From Pleurodeles waltl (Eukaryota > Chordata > Amphibia > Caudata > Salamandridae): DNA of 64,000 nt. Position numbers and translations under genes: made by a program. Positions 1 through 11,899 of the stretch are shown one piece after another; position 1 is the first letter of the stretch; each line of letters begins with the position of its first letter. Where the stretch lies: contig NC_090447.1 in the NCBI RefSeq assembly GCF_031143425.1, forward strand, positions 852,594,760 to 852,658,759, written 5' to 3'. The notes under the pieces were generated by a model that searched no databases, was not told the DNA's origin, and saw only the letters and a list, made by a program, of their open reading frames with translations.

Positions 1-359
1 TTCTTAAAAACCATAGTGACAACATGGTAGCGTTATTTTTGTGTTTTACTCTCCTTGTCACAATTTTAATCCTGTCATCCTTCATCGTCCTAGTTATTGC
101 AATACATAATAAAGCCTTATTGAACTATACTCTGCCTCTGATTGTCCTTGCATATGTGAGACTAATGTAACTGAGGGAAACAGATGACACCTGAGTGACC
201 ACGACTTCCCTGAGGAGTAATTTGTGTCATGCACCTGGTTGCACAATCATTCCAGCTCTTGGGTGGGGATGAAGCACTGCTAGTTAGCCGGAAAAAAACG
301 GATTAGGCCGACAGGTGTCACCTATACAAGTGATTCTGCCGCCTAAATCCGGTAGTCTC

Positions 360-588
360 ATTAGGATAATGAGAACCTATGCGACAGTACCACAGTTACC
401 TTGTGATAGTGTAAGTGTGTTCTGTGAACTTGTAAATAGAGATTTTCTTCAACTAAGAAGTACAAGTACACTTAGTAGGTACAGGCAGCACAATCTTACA
501 CTGGCACAGTTGCATACCTTAAATGATTGTTATTTAATCATTATCCAAAGCAGATTATGAAGAAGAATCACAAATACAACTAAATGAC
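360..588 (+). pseudogene. Penelope-like element, upstream part of the reverse-transcriptase ORF
   Basis: The conceptual translation has the spacing of the region before the reverse-transcriptase core of Penelope-like elements. A basic stretch at about 430-500 is followed by a conserved L-x-x-L-N block, then a D-Y-E-E-E-S-Q-I-Q-L-N-D segment at about 553-588. It is interrupted by at least one stop codon (about 558). The frame resumes after the MITE at 1223 with C-Y-K-K-I-P-K-D, exactly where a Penelope ORF would continue. The assignment rests on motif order read by eye. The piece is non-functional. The sequence before 360 gave no recognisable feature. Confidence 0.55.
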
Positions 589-591
589 ATT

Positions 592-1219
592 GGCGGTCAT
601 TCTGACCGCGGCGGGCGGCGGTCGCCGCCCGCCATGCGGTCCCCGCCGAATGACCGCCCCGCGGTCAAAAGACCGCAGCGGCCATTCCAACTTTCCCGCT
701 GGGCCGGCGGGCGACCGCCAAAAGGCCGCCCGCCGGCCCAGCGGGAAAGCCCCGGCAACGAGGAAGCCGGCCCCGAATGGAGCCGGCGGAGTTGCAGGGG
801 TGCGACGGGTGCAGTGGCACCCGTCGCGATTTTCACTGTCTGCTAAGCAGACAGTGAAAATCTTTGTGAGGCCCCGTTAGGGGGCCCCTGCACTGCCCAT
901 GCCAGTGGCATGGGCAGTGCAGGGGCTCCCAGGGGCCCCACGACACCCGTTCCCGCCATCCTGTTCTGGCGGTGAAAACCGCCAGAAACAGGGTGGCGGG
1001 AAGGGGGTCGGAATCCCCATGGCGGCCCTGCAAGCAGCGCCGCCATGGAGGATTCCCTGGGCTAGGGGAAAACCGTCGGGAAACCGCTGGTTCCCCTTTT
1101 CTGACCGCGGCTTTACCGCCGCGGTCAGAATAGCCCTGGAAGCACCGCCAGCCTGTTGGCGGTGCTTCCGCGGTCCCCGGCCCTGGAGGTCATGGACCGC
1201 CAGGGTCGGAATGACCCCC
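592..1219. mobile_element. GC-rich hairpin-array MITE with Harbinger-like ends
   Basis: This is a 628-bp non-autonomous element. Its ends are inverted repeats, GGCGGTCATTCTGACC on the left and GGGGGTCATTCCGACC read inward from the right (14 of 16 match). It is flanked by ATT at 589-591 and 1220-1222. Removing the element plus one ATT restores a readable Penelope-like frame (N-D-I-I-C-Y-K-K), which fixes the boundaries. The interior is almost entirely perfect or near-perfect stem-loops: about 610-633, 661-676, 691-749 (23-bp arms), 803-824, 829-861, 884-926 (21-bp arms), 950-1000, 1099-1130 and 1138-1169. Several open frames cross it but have no coding character. The TIR resembles the Harbinger at 34670, so mobilisation by that transposase family is inferred. 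Confidence 0.85.
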
Positions 1220-1222
1220 ATT

Positions 1223-1760
1223 ATCTGTTACAAGAAAATTCCCAAAGATTATTATAAGGATTTGCAGGACAAATCCACTGAATTGTTGACTGAATGGAGA
1301 AGTTGTGGCTTACCTGAGTAGGAAGTATACACTGTTTTGATTAATCATTCACCCACTACACCAACATTATACCCACTTCCAAAGTTGCCTGAGAACAGAC
1401 ATAAACCACCAGAAAGGCTTGTTATGTCATTCACATGAAGCGTTGGAAAACACTTTCATGTATTTGGATAATTTCTTCTCCCTTTTTGTGCAATGATTAC
1501 CATCTTATTTGAGGGATTCAAACGATTTCATCGGACAAATTCAACATCTTATGTTTATGATGTACGTAAACTTGATATATGCTATTATCAGAGACACATC
1601 CTTGCAAACATTGTTTCGATGAGAAGGATACAAACTACTTGGAGCGCACTAATCTTCTCATAAACATGATAGAGGTTTGTTGACAGAATACACAGGTACA
1701 GGGGATAGCCATTGAAATCATCAAAGCAATTAAAAAAAAAAGATTTAAGATACAGTACTG
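1223..1760 (+). pseudogene. Penelope-like reverse transcriptase, core fragment
   Basis: This continues the fragment at 360-588. Conceptual translation gives, in order: K-I-P-K-D; a P-T-T-P-T-L-Y-P-L-P-K segment at about 1350-1385; P-P-E-R-L-V (the P-G-R-P-I-V position); L-E-N-T-F-M-Y-L-D-N-F-F; L-P-S-Y-L-R-D-S-N-D-F-I at about 1500-1535; and near 1690 V-Q-G-I-A-I, matching the Q-G-x-A-x-G motif. At least four stops and several frame changes make it dead. These motifs are typical of Penelope-like RTs, which are usually fused to a GIY-YIG endonuclease; that domain was not found here. Family assignment is from motif recognition only. Confidence 0.65.
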
Positions 1761-2620
1761 CCAAACATTTTCATTTTGTAAAGCACATGATGGATGATGT
1801 CAAAATCTACATAATTATGGCACTGGCACAGAACTCAAAAATCCATGTGAAGGAAACAGACTACGATTTCTGGAATCTAAATATATAGAACCACCCAGAG
1901 CCAGTGTCTGGAAGGTCTGAATCTAGATGAAGAACTATTTGTACATTTGAAATCAATATTTTAATCCGCTGATGTAATTATGTTCTTTAAGTTTGAATGT
2001 TGTATGTAACATTTCCAGATTTTAATTATTGCTCGTTACCTTTTCACTTTCAGTACAGCACTCCTCTGAAGAATGGACTACGTATCCAAATTGTGTTATT
2101 GAAAATGCTTATTACATTCAGGGCATCTTCAAAATTACACAACATGATAAGACACTTTCCAATAATTAATCACTTTTCATTGGTCTAATAACCTATTTAT
2201 TTGAATGTAGAAATTGACCTTTGGTATATCTAACTGATTTGAGGAAGACAGAATGAAACAATGAAGTGGTTTATAAGCTTGTTTGTTAACAGGTAAATGC
2301 ACTACTGAACGAAGCACAAGGCGGTAGGTCTGATTATAATTAGGGCTGTCTGAAATTATAAAAAGTGGTGAGTGCAATTACACCTTTGAGACATTTATCA
2401 CGCCTACATGGGTGGGGCAGTTATGCCAGGGCAACGTCAATAGTGAAGTTTTTCACTTAAAACAAATAAACAAAACATACAATTTTCTTGACGTGACTCA
2501 ATGTTCAGAATTCCAAGCTGTCCTGGCAGTCCTAATGGAAGTTTCGAACCCACTCAGGTCTCTAGCGGGCCGGATACATTCTCTTGAATGTCCCCCATTG
2601 TCACTTGGTGTGCCCTGATT
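1761..2620. other. Unassigned AT-rich sequence
   Basis: There is no ORF of note and no terminal repeat or tandem structure I could recognise. It may include the decayed 3' part of the Penelope-like element, because a few codons after 1800 look protein-like, but I cannot support a boundary. Confidence 0.4.
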
Positions 2621-3415
2621 ACAACAATAGGTAGTGCTCTGGCAAGCCTCTGGGGAGTGACCCCCAAGACCAGGTCCCGGGTCAGAGCTCTGTCTGACCC
2701 TGGGATGGAAAATCGTAGCAGTGGGCTCTATTCTACAGTCCACCATGAATCATAATGTCATGGAAGGGGTGTCATAGACCCAAGGTGAGCCAGTGAGATC
2801 TCCCCACCTTGACTGTGCCAAGAAACTCTAGTAGGCCCCGGGTCACAGCTCAGGCTGGTCATATGGTGCAAGCCTCTGTACCTACGCTCTGTTCTCTGGC
2901 TTACTGTGTCTCAAAGTACCTGGGACAGGCACCCTGCAGTGGCGGGGAGGTCTCTTCTGCTCTGTCAAGTTGAGAAGTTCTGACCAGGCCCCAGGTCAGA
3001 AGTCCAGCTGGGCCTGTGGTGGGAGTCCCCAGTCCTGGGCTCCATTCTCTATCCCATCATGTTTTAAAGTGTCCACGACAGGGTTCCCGCAGGCTCAGGG
3101 AAATCTCCCCTTCTTGGTTGAGTTAGGAAACTGTGACTTGGCCCCAAGTCAGAACTCCCGCTGGCTCTGGTGTTGATTCCTTGGCTTTGGCCACTGTTCT
3201 CCTTCTCGCCATGTCCTGGATGGAGTCTTGCAGGTAGGGCTCAGGAGGGCTTCCCACTTTGGTTGGGTTAAAAAGCTCTGACTGGACCCTGGGTTACAGC
3301 TCTGGTTGGTCCTGGGGTAGAAGTCCCCTGCCCTTGGCTTGGTTCTCTGGCCCGCTGTGTCTTAAAGTGCTTGAGGTGGGGATCTCAAGAGGTGGCCATT
3401 CAGTCTTGGTTCTGT
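2621..3415. repeat. Imperfect tandem repeat, about 150-bp unit, five units
   Basis: The landmark GGCCCC(A/G)GGTCA followed by CAGCTC or a close variant recurs at about 2672, 2834, 2987, 3140 and 3285. The spacing is 146-162 bp. Each unit also carries a GGCT-C-TTCTCT stretch, a TGTCTTAAAGTGC-like stretch and a closing GGTTGAGTTA-like stretch. The units are strongly diverged, so the array is old. The open frames across it come from period and GC content and are not genes. Confidence 0.65.
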
Positions 3416-3424
3416 TTGGTCCAG

Positions 3425-3640
3425 TTGAGGATATTACACAGGTCATATTACTCCAGAACACTTATGTGCATGGGGGGTGCGGGTCAGATCTGTGTGCCTG
3501 GGGGTGTGACCTAGTGGGATCTTTCTTCCACATACTGTGGGACTGTCAGACTATTCAGCAATACTGGAGGGACATAACACAAATATTAGCCTGGGTTACT
3601 GGTCTCACTGTCCCTTTGGAAACTCCAAGGCATCTATAAA
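3425..3640 (+). pseudogene. LINE-1-like ORF2 C-terminal fragment
   Basis: The translated segment has the Cys/His arrangement that closes ORF2 of L1-clade LINEs: C-x-x-D-L-C, then F-F-H-I-L-W-D-C (position of the usual F-H-x-x-W-x-C) and I-Q-Q-Y-W-R-D-I. It ends at a stop at 3637-3639. The upstream reverse-transcriptase domain is absent, as expected for a 5'-truncated LINE copy. No clear poly(A) tail follows, so the 3' limit is uncertain. The call rests on this short motif block. Confidence 0.5.
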
Positions 3641-4615
3641 AACAAATAACAGGTGAGGAGGTGTGGCCAAGTATCATAAGATTCGACTGGTATTGACAGC
3701 AGAGGTGTCTAAGCACAAAATAGCAAGGGCCTGAGGAGCAGACAGACCCCTAGGTTTGAAGACTGGGAAGCTGATTTGGACGGGACTGGTGCCAACAGGT
3801 GAAATGTGGTATACCAGAGTAGAGGCTGCCCTAAGAAATGGGGGAGGGTACGGAATAACTGGTGAGCCTACAGGTGATGAAGCCAAGGAGTGCAACTGGT
3901 GAGTCACTTGGGAGGTAGGGCAGGACTATTCTGCAATTGTCTGTATGTGCTGTGCTCTGTGCAACTGTTTAATAAAAATATATTTTTTAAACATTGATCA
4001 AGCTTACCTCAACTGCCGCCTCCACTTCCGCCATCCCACCAGACTCCTACTCAGTGCCCCACTCTCTCTCTCTCGCACACACCCCTCCCATATGCAAAAG
4101 CAGAACAGGAGGCCTTACCCGCTCCTGACTGGCACCCAAAACTTGGAACAAACGTCCTCTACACATAAAAGCCTCCTCCTCACTTCTGGAATTCTGCAAG
4201 AAGAGGAAGACCTGGCTCTTCACCTAACACTCATCAGACAACCTACACACCTGCTCCAGCACCTCTTCAGATACTCTTCGGGTGATAATTAGCAATTTAA
4301 AAATCCAAATAACATAATATAACATCACAGGTTTAAGTGACTTGGTGGAACCTAATTGTACAAGCTCTCATATTTCAAGGTGCTCACATGTGCTAATGAT
4401 CTCATTATCGGATTCAATAGACTATTAGGTTGGGCCGTCATAAATAATAAAAGGTGCCTGGTATACGAATATCATACTCACCTTCCAGATTCGCACAGCA
4501 TGCTAGAAACAATTATAACTTATGAACCCCAAAAAAGTACTCAGAAATCCCAAACCTCCTGAAACTGACTCACCAGGTACATTTTTCACATAACCATTGT
4601 AGGTGTCAGAGTCAC
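3641..4615. other. Unassigned sequence with a possible LINE-type 3' tail
   Basis: The stretch about 4030-4300 encodes a degenerate K-K-R-K-T-W-L-F-like motif, which I have seen in 3' tails of interspersed repeats. I cannot name the family. The rest (3641-4030, 4300-4615) shows no structure I can support. Confidence 0.3.
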
Positions 4616-4618
4616 AGC

Positions 4619-4916
4619 GTGGACATGTGTCTTCATGCTCATTTCCTGAGACTTTAGACTTGGTATCCCTCTTGCTGGATGTTTATAATTACACTGATGC
4701 AGCAAGATTCCATTGTGGGGACGTGTGCCTTCATGCTCATTTCCTGAGTCTTTAGACTTGGAATCCATCCGGATGGATGCTTATACTTACACTGACGCAG
4801 CTAGAGACCATCATGGGGACATGTGTCTTCATGCTCTTTCCCTGAGACTTTAGACATGGAATCCTTCTGGGTGGAAGTTTATAATTACACTGATGCAGCT
4901 AGAGACCATTGTCTTC
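4619..4916. repeat. Tandem repeat, about 98-bp unit, three units
   Basis: GGAC(A/G)TGTG-CTTCATGCTC begins units at about 4621, 4719 and 4817. Each continues with CCTGAG-CTTTAGAC and ends with TACACTGA(T/C)GCAG. The units are close in sequence, so this is a fairly recent local duplication. The 230 bp after it, to 5150, show nothing recognisable. Confidence 0.8.
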
Positions 4917-5150
4917 AGGAACTAGCAATGGGTGCTAAAAATGGTGACTACCACTATCCAGTGATCATGTTGATTGGGTATTCTCCCAAATGACACTACT
5001 GAAAAAGGATAGACGAAACCGAATGAGCCTGAAATATGAATATTCTTTATATAAAGTTTGGACAGAAGCACATTGGTATGAAGTGATATTGATATTCATT
5101 TGTGCCCCCTGCAATTGCTTGTAAGCTTAACAGCAAAGTGATTGATTAAA

Positions 5151-8100
5151 CTTGTAACAGTGAGTACCAGGTCCAGTTATCCCTTATTAGTGAAGTAGTA
5201 GTGTTCTAGCAGCTTAGGCTGATAGAGGTAGCTATAGCAGAGCAGCTTAGGCTGAACTAGGAGACATGCAATACCACTTATAGTTACACAGTACTTATAC
5301 ACAGAGTAAAGACAATACTCAGTGTTATCAAAAATAAAGGTATTTATTTGGGTGGCACAGTACCAAAAATATCTTAGAGGCAATACTCCTTCTGAAGGTA
5401 AGTATTATACACAATATATATACTAGACACCAAAATTAGGCAAGTAAATAGTCATAGAACAATGCAAACAATAGGAAATGCTATAGAATGCCATGGGAGA
5501 AAATAGGTCTAGGGGCAACACAAACCATATACTAAGAAAGTGGAATGCGAATCACGAATTCCCCCCTAGGCAAGTGTAGTGTGTGCAGAATTGCTGGGAG
5601 AGTAAGAATACAGTAAAGGTAAGTAAATTACCCCACCCCAAAACCCAGAAAAGCAGGAGTAAAGTACTCCAAGTTTCCTTAGGACACACTACACCTCGTG
5701 ATTGGGATTTTGCAGCAACCAACCAAGTCTGCAAACAACAACTGCTGGATTCCTGGACCTGAAGACCTGCAAAGGAAGGGGACCAAGTCCAGAAGTCTAA
5801 AGAAGTTCCAGGAAGGACAGGAGCCCCTGCCAACCCAGAAGAGGGTGCAAAAGAAGAGTTCCCAGTTAGTCGAAGACTGCAGGAAGGCACCCTAGGAAGA
5901 TGCCAGCGGGTTCCTACATGATGCAAAGGATGTCCTATGATGTGAAGATGGTTGCAGACGTGATTTCGTGTTGGATGTCATCAACAAGCCTTGGGTACGA
6001 CAAAAGTACATTTTGCAACAAAATGGCGCTGGATGGACCCAGGAGGGACCTGGGGGCCTCAACTATGTGTGAGCAGGAAGAGGAGGCTCTCAGCACTTTA
6101 GAGAGCCCTCAAGATGCCAGCCAGCACCCCCGGGAGTCCCAGGATCTGGGGACAAAGGAGATGCAAAATGCGGTTGATGCAGCACAATAAAAGAAGGTCC
6201 ATGCCGCCGGGGAACAACTCAGTGAGTTGAGCTTCAAAAGATGAAGTACTGGGGACCTAGGCCAGGCTATGCATGAAGGAATTTTGCAAATAGTGCACTG
6301 AGGCCTCAGGAGGTGAAGAAGACATAGTACACAGGGGTACTGTCGCTCTCTGGGAAGGCAAGGTCTTACCTCCTCTAAATTGCGTCAACAGGACCTCAGG
6401 ACAGTCTATGTGGATGATGTCCACCCTCTGTGTCCTTAGGAACACGCTTGTTGCTGTGAGAGGAGTCCAAGGGTACCGGTCATCGTCTTGGAAAGTGCCT
6501 CCTGGAGCAGGGGAGTGACTCCGTCACCCCGCAGGAGATTTCTTCGGTCCTTCTGGTGCAGGATGAAGACAGGGAGTCCCCAGAGCGTGCATACCATGGA
6601 AACTGTTGCAGTTGCTGACTTGGAGCTGAGGTTGCAGAAGAAAAGTATCCTTTGTGGATACTTTGTTGCAGTTACAGCGGTTCTTGGAGCAGGCTGCGGT
6701 AGATCCGAGGTCTGCGGATGCTGAAGTAGTTGCAGAGGATTCCTGAAGGAAACCTGCAAGCAGAATCTGAAGAGAACCCACAGGAGAGACACTAAATAGC
6801 CCTGAGAGGGGGATTGGCTACCTTATCTGGTAAGGACCTATCAGGAGTGGTCTCTGACGTCACCTGCTGGCACAGGCCACTCAGAGCCCTCCATAGTGCC
6901 CCCACACCTTGCAAAGCAAGATGGCTGAAATCTAGGACACACTGGAGGAGCTCTGGGCACCACCCCTAGGGTTGTGATGGACAGAGGGATGGTCACTTCC
7001 CTTTCCTTTGTCCAGGTTCACACCAGAGCAGGGGACAAGGGGTCCATGAAACGATGTAGACTGGCTTCTGCAAGGAGGGCACCATCTGTGCTCTTCAAAG
7101 CATTTCCAGAGGCTGGGAGAGGCTACCCCTCCCCAGCCTGTAACACCTATTTCCACAGGTAGAGGGTGTAACACCCTGCTCCCAGAGGAATTGCTTTGTT
7201 CTGCCTTCCTGGGACTGAGCTGCTCAGATCCAAGGGGGGCAGAACCCTGTCTGAGAGGTGGCAGCATCTGTAGCTGCAGTGCAAGTCTCAGAGAGCTGGT
7301 TTGGCAATACAGGGGGTCCATACTGGAGCCCCCAGGATGCATGGAATTGGCTCCCTAATACCAGATTTGGAACCGGGGGACAATTACATGATCTTAGACA
7401 TGTTACATGGCCATATTCGGAGTTACCATTGTGAAGCACCATAAAAGTATTGACCTATATGTAGTGCACGTGTGTAATGGCGTCGCCGCACTCACAAAGT
7501 CCCGGGAAATGGCCCTGAACTATGTGGGGGCACCTTTGCTAGTGCAAGGGTGTCCTCACACTTAGTAACTTTGCACCTAACCTTCAGCAAGTGAAGGTTA
7601 GACATATGGGTGACTTATAAGTTACTTAAATGCAGTGAAAATGGCTGTGAAATAACGTGTGTGTTATTTCACACAGGCTGCAATGGCAGGCCTGTTCAAG
7701 GGTTTGTCTGAGCTGCATATGGGTGGTAAAAGAAATGCTGCGGCCCATATTGATCTCCTGGAACCCCAATGCCCTGGGTACCTAGGTACCATATTCTAGG
7801 GACTTATAAGGGGGGGTCCAGTGTGCCAATTGGAATTGGTAAATGAAGTCACTAGCCTATAGTGACAAATTTAAAAGCAGAGAGAGCATAAGGACTGAGG
7901 TTCTTGTTAGCAGAGCCTCAGTGGCACAGTCAAGCACTACTGACAACACATACATTAGGCCACAAACTATGAGCACTGGGGTCCTGGCTAGCAGGATCCC
8001 ATTGAGACAGGCAAAACACACTGACATATAGGTTTTTATCTATGAGCACTGGGGTCCTGGCTAGCAGGATCCCAGTGACACAGTAAAAACCCACTGACAC

Positions 8101-8160
8101 ACACTCACAAACAGGCCAAAAGTGGGGCTAACCATGCTAGAAAGAGGCTACTTTCTCACA
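5151..8160 (-). mobile_element. Old solo LTR of the 3-kb Gag-protease (Gmr1-like) family
   Basis: This aligns along its length with the LTRs at 15743-18771, 51185-54262 and 57216-60059. Its terminus, read on the minus strand, is TGTGAGAAAGTAGCC at 8160. The opposite end is degraded: the canonical TGTAGGAGGCTGG is not recognisable, and a piece between two GTACC words appears deleted near 5170. The shared AATAAA region and the repeated GAGCACTGGGGTCCTGGCTA modules (about 7967 and 8043) are present. It is more diverged than the other copies. No target-site duplication can be read. Confidence 0.8.
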
Positions 8161-9284
8161 GTATTGGACCCAAAACCCCTGAAAGTTAGATCACTTCTGG
8201 AACCAAGAGGAACCTCTGCAAAGGAGAAGAGCTGAAGAGAATTACTGCCCCTACCTGTGACTGTGCTTTGTTGGGCTATCCTGCAGTTGCTGCTTCTGCC
8301 TGTGAAAGGGGACAAAGACTGGACTTTGTGGTATATTCCTGCTTGGGAAGAATCTCCAAGAGCTTGAACTGAGATTGCCTTCTGCTTTGAAGTTTCAGGG
8401 CCATCAAAGACTTCCTCTGCTAACATCTGGACTCTATGCTGAGACTCCTGTCCTGCCAAGTGGTTTCCTATCCAGTCCCTCGGCCCTTGAAAGGTGAAGT
8501 TGGCCGAACAAGAGCTGTAAATTCACACACAGAACGCCGTGCAGGGACATTTTTGACGCACCATCTGCAAAGCATCTGCTAAACGAAGGGCCACAGGCTT
8601 CGCGGCTAAAATTGACGCTCTACCTGCATTGCAGCTGGGAGATTGCCTCATCGCGGCTGGACAAGCGACGCGCAGCACCCGCTTTTGGCTGCTGATAACG
8701 ACGCAAACCCCACGCAGCACGGCTTTCTAACTCCGTGCGACCGGATTTTCCACGCATCATCTCTGGGCGTCAATGTCAATCCGTCTCTGCACAGATCCAA
8801 GGTGCCCCGTCCGTAAATCGAAGCATCACTCTCTTGCAAGGGAGAAAAATGATACATCGGCGACCTGACCGGAGAAGAAATGACGCACGGCCTCCCTTGT
8901 GAGGAAGGAATTGAGGCATCGCTGCCTTTTCCGACACACGCTCGCTGTGCGGCTTTATTTTTGTCGCTTCTTCTTTTGAAAATTCATATTTTAACTTGTA
9001 TATGTTGGATTTTTGTTTTTTTGGTCTTGTTTGATTTAGATAAATATTGCCTATTGTTCTAAACTGGTGTGGTGTCCATTTTGTAGTGTTTTCACTATAT
9101 TACTGTGTGTGTTGGTACAAATACTTTACACATTGCTTCTGAGTTAAGCCTGCCTGCTTGTGCCAAACTATGAAGGGGGTGAGTGGGGGTTAACCAGGTT
9201 TGTTTCTCCTTTTCCCTGACTAGAGTGAGGGTCCTTGCTTGGACAGGGGGTAACCTGACTGCCAACCAAAGACCCAATTTCTAA
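8161..9284 (+). mobile_element. 3' part of an LTR related to the LTR at 23448-33637
   Basis: The last 300 bp (about 8985-9284) match 33360-33637 module by module: GGATTTTTGTT--TTTGGTCTT, GTGTGGTGTC, TTTTCACTRTRTTACTG, ACAAATACTTTACACATTGC, and the end ACCCAATTTCTAA(C)A. The upstream 800 bp resemble the R-U5 side of such LTRs. The 5' half is missing, because the sequence starts abruptly at the solo LTR ending at 8160. Open frames here have no protein support. Confidence 0.6.
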
Positions 9285-9842
9285 AAACTACATACATGCT
9301 CAGTGCAGGATAGGACAGTGTACCACATATGGAACATGATACATGTTATGTATGTCAGAAACTATTAATCAGGGCCAGCAATGTGCATCAAGGGTGGAGT
9401 CCATGCCGCTTCAGCATGCCCAATATAGTATGTGTCAGCAGTGTGCAGCATGTCTAGAGTGTTAGGTGTGTGCAATTTGAACATGTTCTGCTAACATGTT
9501 TGGTGTGCATATCACATTGTACAATCTCTCCTCTATATCCAAAATACCCTTTCACGAGGACATTGAGACATGCACCAGTCAACCGGCCGCTCCTGGACCA
9601 TGCAACCCTGGAAGAGTGCCCCATAATTCAATCCTATCGTCTGAATCGTCAGACCATCATGGATCTATGTACCCAGTTGTTGGTTGATCTTTTGCCTGCT
9701 TTACTTAATCCCTGTGCCATCCCTCCCACAGCTCAAGTTCTGTCAGTGCTACACTTTCTTGCCACAGGCTCCTTTCAGATTACAGTGAGCTTGGCAGCAG
9801 GGATGTCACAGCCCATGTTCAGTTTTGAAGGATGTATTGTAT

Positions 9843-10101
9843 ATCTCCTCCTATTTCACTGTGTCCTGGTGCAGAGGGTAGCATTCACAAGTGGGCTACT
9901 TGCCTCTTGTCTACTTATACTTCGCCTACATGAAAAAGTTCTAGATGTGAACTCACAAAATAGGAACTGTATGGATATCTTTAGACGTCAGCTGTGTTTA
10001 TCACAATTTGCTCACCGTGTGTCCTGCCTGACGCATCGGGCTGATTTCTGTTGTGTTTTACATTATCTTCATAAAAGCAATAAATAAAATAAATAAATAA
10101 A
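9843..10101 (+). mobile_element. LINE/SINE 3' end with AAAT-rich tail inserted in a transposase
   Basis: About 260 bp interrupts the el0 transposase between the codons for P-M-F-S and the C-x-L-E-T-P region. It ends in an (AAAT)n-type tail, ATAAATAAAATAAATAAATA. It is flanked by a roughly 13-bp duplication, AAGGATGTATTGT before and AAGGATTTACTGT after (11 of 13 match). Long target duplication plus a short-repeat tail is the signature of LINE-mediated insertion. The body was not assigned to a family. Confidence 0.7.
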
Positions 10102-10464
10102 AGGATTTACTGTGTGCTTTCTTGAAACACCTGGACAGGTACATCCGGTTCCCCCTTCAAGGGGATTAGCCCAAGTGAAGGCCCAAGTGAAGGCAGACTT
10201 CTATGAGATGGGACATATCCCTCATGTGATAGGGGCCATAGATGGCACTCATATAGCTTTGGTCCCTCCCAGTGCCAATGAACAGGTATATAGGAACAGG
10301 AAAACCATAACTCCATCAATGTTCAGGTGGTGTGTGTGGTAGACCAATACATCTCCCAAGTGACAGCCAAGATTCCTGGTCTGTGCATGGCTCCTACATT
10401 CTGCGAAACAGCAAAGTCCCTCACATGATGGCACGAATACAGAGAGAGAGGGCTTGGCTCATTG

Positions 10465-10566
10465 GTATGTATGTGTTTAGATGTATGTTTTGTCCTAGCA
10501 CCTATCATCACAATCTTCCCTGTGTCTGTACCTGTATTGTAACAGGTCCTACCTCTGTGCACAAAG
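10465..10566 (+). other. Intron in the el0 transposase
   Basis: GTATGT donor and ACAAAG acceptor split the glycine codon before D-S-G-Y-P. The 102-bp intron is at exactly the position of the 99-bp introns at 39926-40024 and 49097-49195, and is unlike them in sequence. The intron therefore predates the el0/el1 divergence. Confidence 0.8.
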
Positions 10567-11899
10567 GTGACTCTGGCTATCCTAACCTTACCTGGATGTT
10601 GACACCAATGAAGTACCCTGCCACTGAAGGGGACCACCATTTCAATGAGGCCACGGCAGGATGAGCAATGTGATAGAAAGGACATTTGAGGTCCTGAAGG
10701 CAAGATTCAGGTGCCTGCACGTCTCTGGAGGGGCCCTCCTCTACAGTCCTCAAAAGGTATGCCAGATCATAGTTGCCTGCTGCATGTGCTACAATCTAGC
10801 CCTGAGACATCAGATACCCTTACTAGCTGATGATGAGGAGGCAACTGGACCAATGGCTGGTGATGCAGATGTTGAAAGTGATGAGGAGGCAGAAGAGAGT
10901 GGTGCAGCTGGCTCTAGGGCTGAGCTCATAAATCAGTACTTTCAGTAACATACAGGTATGCTGTGTGTGTATTTGCATGTGCACTATTTCAACATTGTTT
11001 GCTGTCAATGGTTCTCCTAATTTGGATTGTCAGTGGTGGTGTAATGTGTTCCCATCCCTATGTGTGTGTTGTGTGAGGTGACTGAATGCATGTTAGATGC
11101 AGACTGAAAATGTATCAACTCTACCATGTGTACTCTTTGAAGGTTGCAAGATTCACATCTCCTATTGACAGGCCGGTAATGTGCTGTGTGCCCTGCATTC
11201 TCCTCTTCTAATGTTATACCAGCAAGTAACTGTGTACTATTAATCTCTCATTCTCGTACCAACAGATTGAGCCATTCAAGTTCATTATCCTTTGGTTACT
11301 GTTCACAAAGTAGAGTTTAGCCCATGACAAATGACAGCTACTGGGTTTTGTGATGTAATACCTGAGATTGGTGATGTAGATGTGATATCTGTTCTGCCCA
11401 GTTGGATGGCTATCTACACTGGGCACAACAACTATGAATGGCATATGTGTTTTGTGTGGCACAGTGCCTACTGACCCGATGGTAGTCTCTGTCATGTTCT
11501 ATTTCCAGGTTGGATTAGTGGAGATATTCTGGTGTGTGGCTGTACTAGTGACTCCCTTATATCTACCCTCGGACATATCTTTTGTACTGAGTCTCCTGCA
11601 GAAGACACCTCCATCTGCAGTCCATTACACTGCCTGTTGGTTTATGGGACATACCCGCATAGCATTTTGCAGACCAAACATGTGTATATAGACACATAAA
11701 GACACAAAACAGTAGCTGTGATCTATAGTGTTTATTGTACATACAGTGGCAAACAGGCGATGAGCCGGGTTATGGTAGATGGAATCCTCAGAGTAGGTGG
11801 CACAGCTGTAGGTAGCACAGGTCCAGTCTTCATAGGCCATAGGAAAATGGAGTAATGTCATTGAACAGTCAACAGGGTGTCTCAGTGGCACACAAGGGA

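Larger units (their letters stand above)
9539..10948 (+). pseudogene. HARBI1-type DDE transposase, degenerate (el0)
   Basis: The N-terminal half (9539-9825) aligns with el1 exon 2 through G-S-F-Q-I-T-V and G-M-S-Q-P-M-F-S. A 260-bp LINE-like insertion (9843-10101) then breaks the ORF. The sequence resumes with D-F-Y-E-M-G-H-I-P and the first catalytic block G-A-I-D-G-T-H (about 10230-10250). A frameshift follows near 10325. A GT-AG intron at 10465-10566 sits at the same codon as in el1 and el2. After it come G-D-S-G-Y-P (second Asp), I-E-R-T-F (catalytic Glu, about 10673-10687) and an acidic tail ending Q-Y-F-Q. All three catalytic residues survive, but the insertion and frameshifts make it inactive. 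Confidence 0.85.

Noticed and set aside
584..1321. Several GC-rich ORFs on both strands around 600-1300
   Set aside because: They follow the hairpin arms of the MITE; frames are mirror images and have no domain.
5698..6190. ORFs inside the 3-kb LTRs (also 17237-18255, 51469-52830, 57687-58860)
   Set aside because: Frames are not kept between the LTR copies, and substitutions show no codon bias. The parent element already has its Gag elsewhere.
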